The position numbers were made by a program, and so were the translations under genes. The notes beneath the pieces were generated by a model, which did no database searches, was not told where the DNA came from, and saw only the letters and a program-made list of their open reading frames with translations. Of a stretch of DNA of 64,000 nucleotides, positions 56,770 through 64,000 are shown in pieces (the stretch's first letter is position 1; every line of letters begins with the position of its first letter). The DNA comes from Planctomycetota bacterium. GTDB lineage: Bacteria > Planctomycetota > UBA1135 > GCA-002686595. Location of the stretch: positions 124,001 to 188,000 of the forward strand of contig JAQXEK010000058.1 in NCBI GenBank assembly GCA_029250885.1, in the 5' to 3' direction.

Positions 56770-58272
56770 ATGAGCCTCAGCCTCGGTCTCGATGTCGGAA
56801 CCCAGGGCACCAAGGCGCTGCTCTTAGACGGCGAATCCGGGGCCGTCGTCGGCCGGGCTAGCACGACCTATGGGCTCATCGATGGGCTAGAACCAGGTGC
56901 CGCAGAGCAGCACCCGGACACCTGGCGCAAGGCCGTGGCCCAGGTCACCCGCGAGGTGCTCGCAACTTCGGGACGCTGTGCCGACGAGGTACTCGCGGTC
57001 GGGGTCTCGGGCCAACAACACGGCTGCGTGACCTTGGACGAGAGGGACAAGCCCGTGCGCGCGGCCAAGCTCTGGTGCGACACGGCGACCTCTGCCGAGG
57101 CCGACGAGCTTACGGCTGCATTCGGACGCCCGGTCCCCACCGGCTTCACCGCGTCGAAGCTGCTGTGGCTCGCAAGGCACGAACCCGAAAACTGGGCGCG
57201 GACGAAGCGCGTGCTCCTGCCCCACGACTACATCAACCTGCTGCTGACCGGCACGGCCGCCATGGAAGCGGGCGACGCCTCGGGCACGGGCCTCTTCGAC
57301 GTAACCGAGCGCCGTTTCGACGATCGCTCGTTCGCGGTCTTTGACGAGTTGGCGGGCTCACCCTTCAGCGACGCGGGCTTGGCATCGCGCCTACCCGCGC
57401 TCATGGACCCGTCCTCGCCCTGGGCACCAGTCGGCCGCGTGAGCGGTGAGGCCGCCGCCGAGTTCGGCCTGGCCAACGGCACCCTAGTCGCGCCGGGCGG
57501 AGGCGACAATATGATGAGCGCCGTGGGCAGCGGCGCCACGTCCACCGGCGTGGTCACCGTCAGCCTGGGAACTTCCGGCACCGCATTCGCCCACGCCGAA
57601 AAACCAATCATCGACCCCGACGGATTGATCGCGCCCTTCTGCGGCTCCACCGGCGGCTGGCTGCCGCTGCTCTGCGTAATGAACTTGACAGGAGTCACCG
57701 AAGAGGTCCGCGCCAGCTACGGCGTCGACCACGGAGCCCTGACCGACGCCGCCCGTCAGGCCAACCCAGGATGCGACGGGCTGCTCTGGCTGCCCTACCT
57801 GAACGGCGAGCGCGTGCCAGATCTTCCGAATGCCGCGGGCACGCTGCTTGGTATGCGGCCGGGGCACCTGCGCGCTGGCACGATGTATCGCGCCGCTCTT
57901 GAAGGTACGAGCCTAAACCTAGCTTGGGGCGTCGAGCGACTGCGGAACCTCGGTATCGAAGCCACGGAACTACGGCTCGTCGGAGGAGCCGCGCGCAATC
58001 CACTGTGGCGCGAGATTCTCGCTGCCTGCTTGGAGACGCCCGTGCTGCCCCTGGAAGAGCCTGAATCCGCTGCTCTTGGTTCGGCCATGCAAGCCCTGTG
58101 GAGTTGGCACCGCGACGGGGGAGGCGTCTGCAGCCTAAGGGATCTCACGGCATTGTGTGTACACAGCACCAGCGAAGCCACCACGCCGAACCCCGAGCTG
58201 CTCGAAGTGTATCGCGAACAGGCCAAGCGGTTCCGCGCTTCCGTCGCTGTGCAGTACGACTCCCGCGCCTAA
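56770..58272 (+). CDS. xylB: Xylulokinase
   Basis: A FGGY-family kinase of 500 residues that phosphorylates D-xylulose. Opening motif LSLGLDVGTQGTKALLLDGES binds phosphate, then GVSGQQHGCVTLDERDKPVRAAKLWCDT (substrate-binding QHG), LLPHDYINLLLTGTAAMEAGDASGTGLFDV, GGGDNMMSAVGSGAT, VSLGTSGT (FGGY-type ATP loop), GLLWLPYLNGERVPDLPNAAG and LVGGAARNPLWREILA. All key residues are present. It is the second gene of the xylA-xylB operon and is followed by a long hairpin terminator. The D-xylulose 5-phosphate enters the pentose phosphate pathway. Confidence 0.96.
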   Translation: MSLSLGLDVGTQGTKALLLDGESGAVVGRASTTYGLIDGLEPGAAEQHPDTWRKAVAQVTREVLATSGRCADEVLAVGVSGQQHGCVTLDERDKPVRAAKLWCDTATSAEADELTAAFGRPVPTGFTASKLLWLARHEPENWARTKRVLLPHDYINLLLTGTAAMEAGDASGTGLFDVTERRFDDRSFAVFDELAGSPFSDAGLASRLPALMDPSSPWAPVGRVSGEAAAEFGLANGTLVAPGGGDNMMSAVGSGATSTGVVTVSLGTSGTAFAHAEKPIIDPDGLIAPFCGSTGGWLPLLCVMNLTGVTEEVRASYGVDHGALTDAARQANPGCDGLLWLPYLNGERVPDLPNAAGTLLGMRPGHLRAGTMYRAALEGTSLNLAWGVERLRNLGIEATELRLVGGAARNPLWREILAACLETPVLPLEEPESAALGSAMQALWSWHRDGGGVCSLRDLTALCVHSTSEATTPNPELLEVYREQAKRFRASVAVQYDSRA

Positions 58273-58312
58273 CTCTTCCGGCCGAACTTGCGGCTAGGCC
58301 GACACCAAAGAA

Positions 58313-58360
58313 AAGAGGCTTGGCCTCGCTCCCGTTAGGAAGCGAGGCCAAGCCTCTTGT
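58313..58360. terminator. Long perfect hairpin between xylB and the MFS gene
   Basis: A 17-bp perfect stem: 58313-58329 with 58342-58358 around a 12-nt loop, flanked by A/T residues. It lies between the convergent stops of xylB (58272) and the MFS gene (58376), so it can end both transcripts. Confidence 0.8.
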
Positions 58361-58375
58361 GCGTCTAACTCGGGA

Positions 58376-59920
58376 TCACGACAGCAACTCGACGGGCTTG
58401 TATCCGCCCCGCGAGCGGAACCACAAGAGGATCAAGAGAAAGGCAATCGCCATGCTTAGGGGCATCAAGGCGGCCACCTTCAGCGTGTTGCGACTGTTGT
58501 CCGCGATCTTCGTCTGCAGGTCGGTCTTCTGAGCCGCACTCAGGCTCGCGTCCTCGAGCACCTTGCTCGGGACGACCGAGTCATAGGACACCATGAAGAA
58601 GTCCGCCTCGGTGACGTAGGCGTCTAGTTGAGTCAGCTCCTCGGTCTCCGCATAGGCGACCACCGTCTCCGCGTCATAGGACGTCTTGATGGCACCCAAG
58701 AAGGGCGTCCCGAAGATGCCGATGGTCAAGAGCCCCATGGCCGAGACCGTGTTGAGCGTCATGGCGCCTCCCTTGGGGAAGCGCTCGGCGACGAAGCCAA
58801 GCATTGTCGGCCAGTAGAAGGTCTGGCCAACGGCGTACAAGGTGAACGCCAGGAAGATCATCGCTCCTGTCGCACCGGATAGAACGAACAGGCCCAGCAT
58901 CGAGAAGATCGAGCTGACCAGAAGGAGCGCGGGGGGCGACATATACTTGAGGGGGATGCCCGCAAAGAAGCGCAGCACCATCATGATGCCGGCCGATGCG
59001 ACCAGGGCCCAACCAGCCCCTTTCGCGCCCAATAGAGGCTTCATGAGCCCCTGAATCCAAGCGTCCGTGCCCAACTCCGTTGCGGCCAGGGGGATCATGA
59101 TTAGGCAAAGGAAGAAGAACAGCCACTTGCCTAGGGAGCCGATCGCCGAGCCGAAGGCAACTCCGCTGATGGCGCCGATGATCAGGCTAAAGGTCAGAAG
59201 GTTCTGGCCGATCCAGCTCTCTCCGCCGTCCGTCAAGCCTAGGATTTGATTCGTAAGCTCATACACGACAAAGGTCACGGCAAGCAGAGCGCCGAGCCCG
59301 CCGAACTCTTTCAACATCTCCCGGTTGGAGACGTCCGCGGCCACGCGCTCGTCCACGGGGTAGTGCTTGATCGTTACGAAGATGCCGCCGTAGACCAGAA
59401 TCGGCACAACCATAAATAGGAAGGTCTGGTTCCAGTTGGAGAACGAATCGCCAAACAACAGGTAGGCCGTAGCACCAGCCACGATTCCCGCGGGCCACGA
59501 GGCGTGCAGGATGTTGAGCATCTTGCTCTTGGTGGTGTGATACATGGCCGCGCACAGCGGGTTGATGCAGGCCTCGATCACACCGTGGCCCAGCCCGCCG
59601 AAGAAACAAGCCCACTTCAGCATGGTCAGGTCCTTGGCAATCACTGTTAGCACGACGGAGACCAGCTGCAGGGCGCAGGCGATAAACATGGACAGGCGGT
59701 AGCCGACTCGATCCAAGATCAGGCTAAAGAGGATCATCGTCACCGCGATTGGCCACAGGGAGAGGCCAAAGACCGCTCCGGCTTCGGTGCCCGGAATCGA
59801 AAACTCCGTCTCCCAGATCCCCAGGGTCATCACGCGCAGCGCAAATCCGACGCCCGCTGCGGCTAGGGCTGCGAAGCTAGCCCAGAAGAGTAGTGACTTT
59901 TCGCGTTCAGATAATTCCAT
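58376..59920 (-). CDS. MFS permease, probably sugar importer
   Basis: A protein of 514 residues with about twelve hydrophobic helices arranged as two halves. The first half has FSLILDRVGYRLSMFIACALQL (the MFS loop 2-3 D-R-x-G-x-R motif) and GGLGHGVIEACINPLCAAMY in helix 4. The second half has TLYAVGQTFYWPTMLGFVAERFPKGGAMTLNTVSAMG. A ~75-residue polar insert (ETVVAYAETEELTQLDAYVTEADFF to KTDLQTKIADNSRNT) precedes the last helix, unusual for MFS permeases. A homologous layout is often seen near planctomycete sugar-use genes. Its position beside xylA-xylB suggests it imports xylose or a related sugar. Confidence 0.85.
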   Translation of the reverse strand: MELSEREKSLLFWASFAALAAAGVGFALRVMTLGIWETEFSIPGTEAGAVFGLSLWPIAVTMILFSLILDRVGYRLSMFIACALQLVSVVLTVIAKDLTMLKWACFFGGLGHGVIEACINPLCAAMYHTTKSKMLNILHASWPAGIVAGATAYLLFGDSFSNWNQTFLFMVVPILVYGGIFVTIKHYPVDERVAADVSNREMLKEFGGLGALLAVTFVVYELTNQILGLTDGGESWIGQNLLTFSLIIGAISGVAFGSAIGSLGKWLFFFLCLIMIPLAATELGTDAWIQGLMKPLLGAKGAGWALVASAGIMMVLRFFAGIPLKYMSPPALLLVSSIFSMLGLFVLSGATGAMIFLAFTLYAVGQTFYWPTMLGFVAERFPKGGAMTLNTVSAMGLLTIGIFGTPFLGAIKTSYDAETVVAYAETEELTQLDAYVTEADFFMVSYDSVVPSKVLEDASLSAAQKTDLQTKIADNSRNTLKVAALMPLSMAIAFLLILLWFRSRGGYKPVELLS

Positions 59921-60161
59921 GGTTCCTTAGCCTTGCTGGCAGGGGTGAATGTTTTTCTTCGACAAGCACTATGGCACACAGCGGTTGGGGATGCAAAGCA
60001 ACGGAGCCCTGGCCCACCTAGCACCCCCGGCAGGGTAGAAAACAGGCCTTTTGCTTTACCAGAGCCGTGGAATGTGAGCTGCTTTAGACAGTACGATAGA
60101 AGCCCGGGCAAAAAATCAAGCCCGATTGAATCGCTCCGCACCCCCGACCGTACCTCCCACC

Positions 60162-61556
60162 ATGTTCTTCCTGCTCTTCATTATTATGCTTGGGACCGGA
60201 GCGGCCCTCATCGTGGGGGCCATCCGCAAGAGCCTCAAACAGACCGAAGAAGCCTGGAACCAAGCTGCCGTTCGACTCCGCCTCGCCTATCACAAAAAGA
60301 AGGTACTTGGTGGCAGGCGCAAACTCGAAGGCGACTATTACGGATACCACGTCAAGGTGAACACCTTCACGAAGAGCCACGGCAATAACAGCTCGACCTA
60401 CACTCGCTACACGCTCTTTATGGAGTCCCTGGGCCTGGGCCTTGAGCTGACCCAACAGCACTTCCTGTCGGGGCTGTCGAATACGTTTACCGGCGGACAA
60501 GACCTGACCGTTGGAGACGCCGACTTCGACAAGGCGGTCATCGTCCAGTCGACCTCGCCCGTGGCCATGCAGAAATTCATGACGCCCAACCGTCGCCTGC
60601 AGATCCGCAAGTTCCTTACGGGGAACCGGCGTGCGCGCATTACGGATGACGAAATCTCGTACATCCACAATGGTGTGGTTAACAGCGAAGCGCGTCTAAA
60701 GGCAGGACTCGACACCCTAGTGCGTCTAGCCCAGAGCTTCGCCTCCGAATCTAGGCCAGCCGACACCCACGATTCGAGAACGACGGAAGAGGTGCGCGAG
60801 GCGATTCGAGAGGACGCCAAGCCCGAGCCGCCCATGGCCAAGGACATGGGTGCGGATGTAGTTGCAGCTGAAGCGGCAGCAGCTTTCTTAAGCCGCGAGC
60901 CTCTACAGCGAACGCCCCTCTCTCCCACTCCCGAAGAGGTGCGCGCCTACGAAGCTTCAAGGCGGGTCGCGCCTGAGCCGGAGCCTGCTTCCAGCTCTGA
61001 AGAGCCCATGGCGGACCCTGCTGAGACGGCTCCACCCGAGCCTGTTGCACCTGTGGAGCCCGTCGCTTCCCCCGAGCCTACGACCGAGACTACGATCGAG
61101 GCTCCCCCTGAAGCTCAGGCTGCAGACGCATCCGAGGACGCCGAACATCCCGAGGTGGGTGAGGCGGCCGCCGCCTTGGACCTTGTCGAATACACCAGCC
61201 TGCGTGCCGAGCTATTCGAGTCTGGCATGATGAGCTCAGAATCCAAGGACGTCTTTGAGAGGAGCTTTGCGGGCCGTTCGGTGGAGTGGTCCGGGAAGCT
61301 ACGTCGCATCTCGCGGTTCTCGTCGGACTTTGTCTTTGAGGGGTCTGGCTCCAAGGCTGTGGTCGAACTCGAGGGTGTCGCCGACGGCTCCTTTACCAAG
61401 GGTGTGCAAGCCATCATCCAGCTGCCCGAGGCCGCGGCAGATGAGTTTGGCAGCTCCTACGATGTGCCGATCACCTTCACTGGCATTCTGCACTCCTGCG
61501 ATGGGTTCCTGCGGGACATCCTCGTGACCGCAGGCGAAATTAGGCGCGCGGACTAG
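60162..61556 (+). CDS. Membrane-anchored protein of unknown function
   Basis: A protein of 464 residues from the ATG at 60162 (an earlier TTG adds 12 residues). One N-terminal transmembrane helix (FFLLFIIMLGTGAALIVGAI) is followed by a soluble domain of about 190 residues with a beta-rich centre (YYGYHVKVNTFTKSH, YTLFMESLGLGLELTQQHFL, DLTVGDADFDKAVIVQS, DEISYIHNGVVNSEARLKAGLDTLVRLAQSF). A disordered Pro/Glu/Ala-rich linker (about 255-345) comes next, then a C-terminal domain (about 350-464) with alternating strands that reads like an OB-type barrel. I do not recognise either domain. It ends 3 bases past the start of the convergent kinase's stop codon (overlapping stops). Confidence 0.75.
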   Translation: MFFLLFIIMLGTGAALIVGAIRKSLKQTEEAWNQAAVRLRLAYHKKKVLGGRRKLEGDYYGYHVKVNTFTKSHGNNSSTYTRYTLFMESLGLGLELTQQHFLSGLSNTFTGGQDLTVGDADFDKAVIVQSTSPVAMQKFMTPNRRLQIRKFLTGNRRARITDDEISYIHNGVVNSEARLKAGLDTLVRLAQSFASESRPADTHDSRTTEEVREAIREDAKPEPPMAKDMGADVVAAEAAAAFLSREPLQRTPLSPTPEEVRAYEASRRVAPEPEPASSSEEPMADPAETAPPEPVAPVEPVASPEPTTETTIEAPPEAQAADASEDAEHPEVGEAAAALDLVEYTSLRAELFESGMMSSESKDVFERSFAGRSVEWSGKLRRISRFSSDFVFEGSGSKAVVELEGVADGSFTKGVQAIIQLPEAAADEFGSSYDVPITFTGILHSCDGFLRDILVTAGEIRRAD

Positions 61557-62683
61557 GCGCCGAGCATCTCGTCGCGCATCTTCTCCATGTGCGCGACCTG
61601 GGCAAACTGAACCCGAGCTCGGTCCAGGTTTTGGTTCTCACGGCTAGCGCCAAAGTACGTGTCGCCGGTGAGATGATCGGTTAGGAACCGAAGGCCAATC
61701 AATAGAGAGACCAAGGGGCCCGCCAAGTGCAAGAGTTCGCGCTCGAGGGGCAAGATCGAGTCCTGGGCGCACTCGAGGTAGCCAGCTGCCAGCGCTCGGT
61801 AGACCTCTAGGCTAGTGCCCGCTAAGGAAGTGTCCGGCTCGTCCTCCTCCGAGGTCGCCGCGGTGAAGCGCACCATGTCGCCGAAGTCGTACAGGGAGAA
61901 GCCAGGCATGCACGTGTCGAGATCAACCACGCAGCGCGCAGCGCCGCTCTCCGCATCAAACAGCACGTTGTTCAGCTTGGTGTCCCCGTGGACGATGCGC
62001 GAGGGAATCTCACCCTTGGACAGGTGCCTGTCGAAGAGTTCAATTAGCCAATGCTGATCTTTTGCGAATGCGATTGCGTCCTTGGCTAAGGCCCGGCGTC
62101 GGGCGAAGTCGCGCCCAACGCTGGACTCGTCACCGGCCAGGGCTTCGCCCCGTGAAAGGGCCGTCTGGAATTGAAGCCAGCGATGCCCGGGACTAAAGAA
62201 GTTGGGGATGGTTTCGTGAAAGAGGCTCGCATCCATCTCGGCGAGGCTGGCGTGGAACCAGCCAAATATGCGCGCGGTCGCGTGGGCCTGTTCACTTCCG
62301 GTGCAACGATCAAAGGCGCGCGTGTTTTCGATAAATTCATAGGTGCGCCAAGCTGCACCCGCACTGCGGCACCAGCTCTCGCCCTGGTTCGTTGGCACAA
62401 GCCGCATGGCCTCATAGCCAGCCGCTTCGCAACTCTGACCCAGCTTGCGACTCACCAGCTCGATATTGCTCATCAAGCGTCCGACCTGCTGGAAGATCGA
62501 CTCGTTGATGCGCTGGTGCAAGAAGCGCTGCTTGCCACCCGCATGGGCTGTCCATGTAGAGATCCAAGTTTGGTGGATGTGACCGCGAGGTAGGGCTTCC
62601 GTGTCTATGAGCTCACCTTCGATGGCAAAGCACCTTGCGGCGGCAATCGCCGCCTCTTGGGAACTTGACACGTTGTCGCTCAC
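61553..62683 (-). CDS. NahK-like N-acetylhexosamine 1-kinase / aminoglycoside phosphotransferase family
   Basis: A protein of 376 residues in the APH/choline-kinase fold. It has an ATP-binding lobe (LPRGHIHQTWIST, KQRFLHQRINESIF), the catalytic loop SRIVHGDTKLNNVLFD (Brenner motif HGDTKLNN) and the metal-binding segment CVVDLDTCMPGFSLYDFGDMVRF. The start YEFIENT and HQRINESIFQQ segment match the N-acetylhexosamine 1-kinase type, which uses ATP to make GlcNAc- or GalNAc-1-phosphate for sugar salvage. The GTG start overlaps the stop of the upstream M16 protein (GTGA), so the two are translationally coupled. The stop overlaps that of the convergent unknown membrane gene. Confidence 0.85.
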   Translation of the reverse strand: MSDNVSSSQEAAIAAARCFAIEGELIDTEALPRGHIHQTWISTWTAHAGGKQRFLHQRINESIFQQVGRLMSNIELVSRKLGQSCEAAGYEAMRLVPTNQGESWCRSAGAAWRTYEFIENTRAFDRCTGSEQAHATARIFGWFHASLAEMDASLFHETIPNFFSPGHRWLQFQTALSRGEALAGDESSVGRDFARRRALAKDAIAFAKDQHWLIELFDRHLSKGEIPSRIVHGDTKLNNVLFDAESGAARCVVDLDTCMPGFSLYDFGDMVRFTAATSEEDEPDTSLAGTSLEVYRALAAGYLECAQDSILPLERELLHLAGPLVSLLIGLRFLTDHLTGDTYFGASRENQNLDRARVQFAQVAHMEKMRDEMLGA

Positions 62684-63987
62684 TTGATTCTTGCTGCTTG
62701 CATAAGGTTCTTCCGCGAGACGGGTCCGCCACTGGACAGGGCAGCTTCATCGGGGAACAAGTGCGTCTGGGCGACGCGCTGCACATCTGCGGGGGTGACG
62801 GCCGCGAACTTTCCAGGCAGGGTCTTGAGGTGATCGTCTTTTAGACCAAACCTGTACTGGGTCACCAGGTAACCAGCACGACGCGTCGCGCGCTCAAAGC
62901 TCAACGCAAAGGATCCGATCAGGTAGTTGCGCGCCACGTCGAGCTCGGGGATCGGCACTAGCTCGTCCTGCATGCGGTGCATCTCCTCCATGAAGCCTTG
63001 GATCGCGCGGCCCGTGTGCTCCGGGGACGTGCCTATGTAGGCGCTGAAGACGCCGCGTAGATTGCCCGCGCTCGAGTGAATGTTTGCATTGACCGAGTAG
63101 GCCAGACCGTCCTCGTCGCGCAACCTGCGCGAGATGCGGTTCGTGAAACCGGGGCCCGTACCGAGCACGTGGTCCATCACGACCAAGGCGGGATAGTCCG
63201 GATTCTGGATCTTCACGCCGAGGTGACCTAGGTACAGGTGCGCCTGTTGACGCTTGGCTTGGAACGCCGCGAAGCGTCGCTGCATCTTTGGGTAGTTCTC
63301 CCCGGCCGGGCCCAAGTCCTTTCCTGTCTTCCACTCGCTCAGCTCGCGATTAAAGAGCCGCTTCACAGCGGACGGATCTACGTCACCGCAGACCGCAATC
63401 ACAGCGCGACTCGCGACCCAGTTCTTGCGGTGGAAGGCCACGATGTGCTTTCGCTCCATATTCTGCATGGATTGGGTCGTGCCGTAGTGTGGCCGGCCCA
63501 GCCAGTGGTCGCCGTAGATCAAGCCGCGCAGATTGTGGGCAGCTTGGGACCTTGGGTCGTCGCGCTCGATGGCAAGTCGGTCGAGGATGCGACCGCGCTG
63601 CAATTCAAAGCGTGCCTTTGGATAGGCAGGCTTGGTCAGCATCTCGGCTGCGCGCACAAAGAGCCTCTTCCAATGTTTAGAGACAATCGTGCCCGAGAGC
63701 CCGGTACTGTCCCCTTGGATCCCGCCGCCAAGGGGCTCGAGCTCGTCGGCGATCTCGTCGGAGGTGTGAAGCTTCGTGCCTTGGTCTACCATGCGACCTG
63801 TCATCCAAGCTACGCCGCCAAGGTCGTTGGAGTCGAGGGAGTGGCCTCCGCGGATGTGGATCTGCACGGCGGTCATCGGCGCGCCTGGGCGAGGTGAGAT
63901 CAGTAGTTTGGCGCCGCACTTCAGGTCAAAGATAACCTGGTCTAGTTCAGGTGCCGGGACGCTGCCTGTCTTTAGCTTGGTCGCCAT
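62680..63987 (-). CDS. M16-family peptidase homologue without the HxxEH zinc motif
   Basis: A protein of 435 residues with the pitrilysin-like fold: TAVQIHIRGGHSLDSNDLGGVAWMTGRMVDQGTKLHTSDEIADELEPLGGGIQGDSTGL near the N-terminus. In active M16 peptidases the segment reads like GxAHFLEHMxFxGT; here it is GGVAWMTGRMVDQGT, so the zinc-binding His residues and catalytic Glu are missing. The C-terminal half has the usual HVLGTGPGFTNRISRRLRDEDGLAYSVNANIH. It is therefore probably a non-catalytic partner, like the alpha subunit of mitochondrial processing peptidase. An active partner may lie just upstream, beyond the window. The start is at 63987; the kinase gene follows, overlapping. Confidence 0.85.
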   Translation of the reverse strand: MATKLKTGSVPAPELDQVIFDLKCGAKLLISPRPGAPMTAVQIHIRGGHSLDSNDLGGVAWMTGRMVDQGTKLHTSDEIADELEPLGGGIQGDSTGLSGTIVSKHWKRLFVRAAEMLTKPAYPKARFELQRGRILDRLAIERDDPRSQAAHNLRGLIYGDHWLGRPHYGTTQSMQNMERKHIVAFHRKNWVASRAVIAVCGDVDPSAVKRLFNRELSEWKTGKDLGPAGENYPKMQRRFAAFQAKRQQAHLYLGHLGVKIQNPDYPALVVMDHVLGTGPGFTNRISRRLRDEDGLAYSVNANIHSSAGNLRGVFSAYIGTSPEHTGRAIQGFMEEMHRMQDELVPIPELDVARNYLIGSFALSFERATRRAGYLVTQYRFGLKDDHLKTLPGKFAAVTPADVQRVAQTHLFPDEAALSSGGPVSRKNLMQAARIK

Positions 63988-64000
63988 GGCTACGCCTTCG

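Overview
The window is one continuous piece of a GC-rich bacterial chromosome, mostly single-copy housekeeping genes with secreted proteins of unknown role between them. No insertion sequence, prophage, CRISPR array or rRNA operon is visible. The style points to Planctomycetota, perhaps the deep marine lineages related to Saltatorellus or Engelhardtia, but this is an inference. It rests on weak or absent Shine-Dalgarno sites, abundant secreted proteins ending in a similar beta-rich C-terminal module, a signal peptidase I with a very large insert, an ECF-type and a FliA/WhiG-type sigma factor, and a sugar block of Gfo/Idh oxidoreductase, TIM-barrel isomerase, XylA, XylB and an MFS permease. No marker gene here proves the phylum.

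Layout. 0-5.8 kb: a partial GNAT acetyltransferase and a PyrK-like subunit (-), then an ABC-F ATPase, ArgS and a small envelope protein (+). 5.9-9.4 kb: two secreted proteins (-) flank a frameshifted unknown gene. 9.5-11.2 kb: apt and a FliA/WhiG-family sigma factor with a Lys-rich N-terminal extension. 11.3-16.1 kb: an overlapping SbcD/SbcC-like (YhaO/YhaN-like) pair on the minus strand. 16.3-24 kb: birA, rph, a polytopic membrane protein, rdgB, lepA and lepB (+). 24-26.3 kb: an ArsR-type regulator and a lipoprotein with two retropepsin-like motifs (-). 26.8-29.5 kb: lptB, etfB and etfA (+). 29.6-37.3 kb: a membrane glycosyltransferase, egtB-egtD (ergothioneine), an ECF sigma factor, tRNA-Val(CAC) and ligA, all on the minus strand.

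38-50.2 kb holds an NMO/PfaD-like flavoprotein, a TPR lipoprotein, a HAF-repeat secreted protein, a sulfotransferase with a TauE/SafE exporter, cytidine deaminase, a DUF669-like protein, a nucleotide-sugar epimerase, a secreted beta-propeller-like protein and a membrane dipeptidase. 50.2-53.2 kb has a gene-free stretch with an orphan terminator, a receiver-only response regulator and groES-groEL. 53.3-59.9 kb is a sugar-utilisation block with divergent arms (oxidoreductase-isomerase against xylA-xylB) and a convergent MFS permease. 60-64 kb has a membrane-anchored unknown protein, a NahK-like sugar kinase and an M16 peptidase homologue without its zinc motif.

No complete new defence or mobile system is visible. 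The least-explained items are the membrane-hairpin SbcC-like ATPase with a long C-terminal extension, the intergenic region at 50.2-50.7 kb carrying a strong orphan terminator, the frameshifted gene at 6.9-7.6 kb, and the inactive-looking M16 protein next to a sugar kinase.
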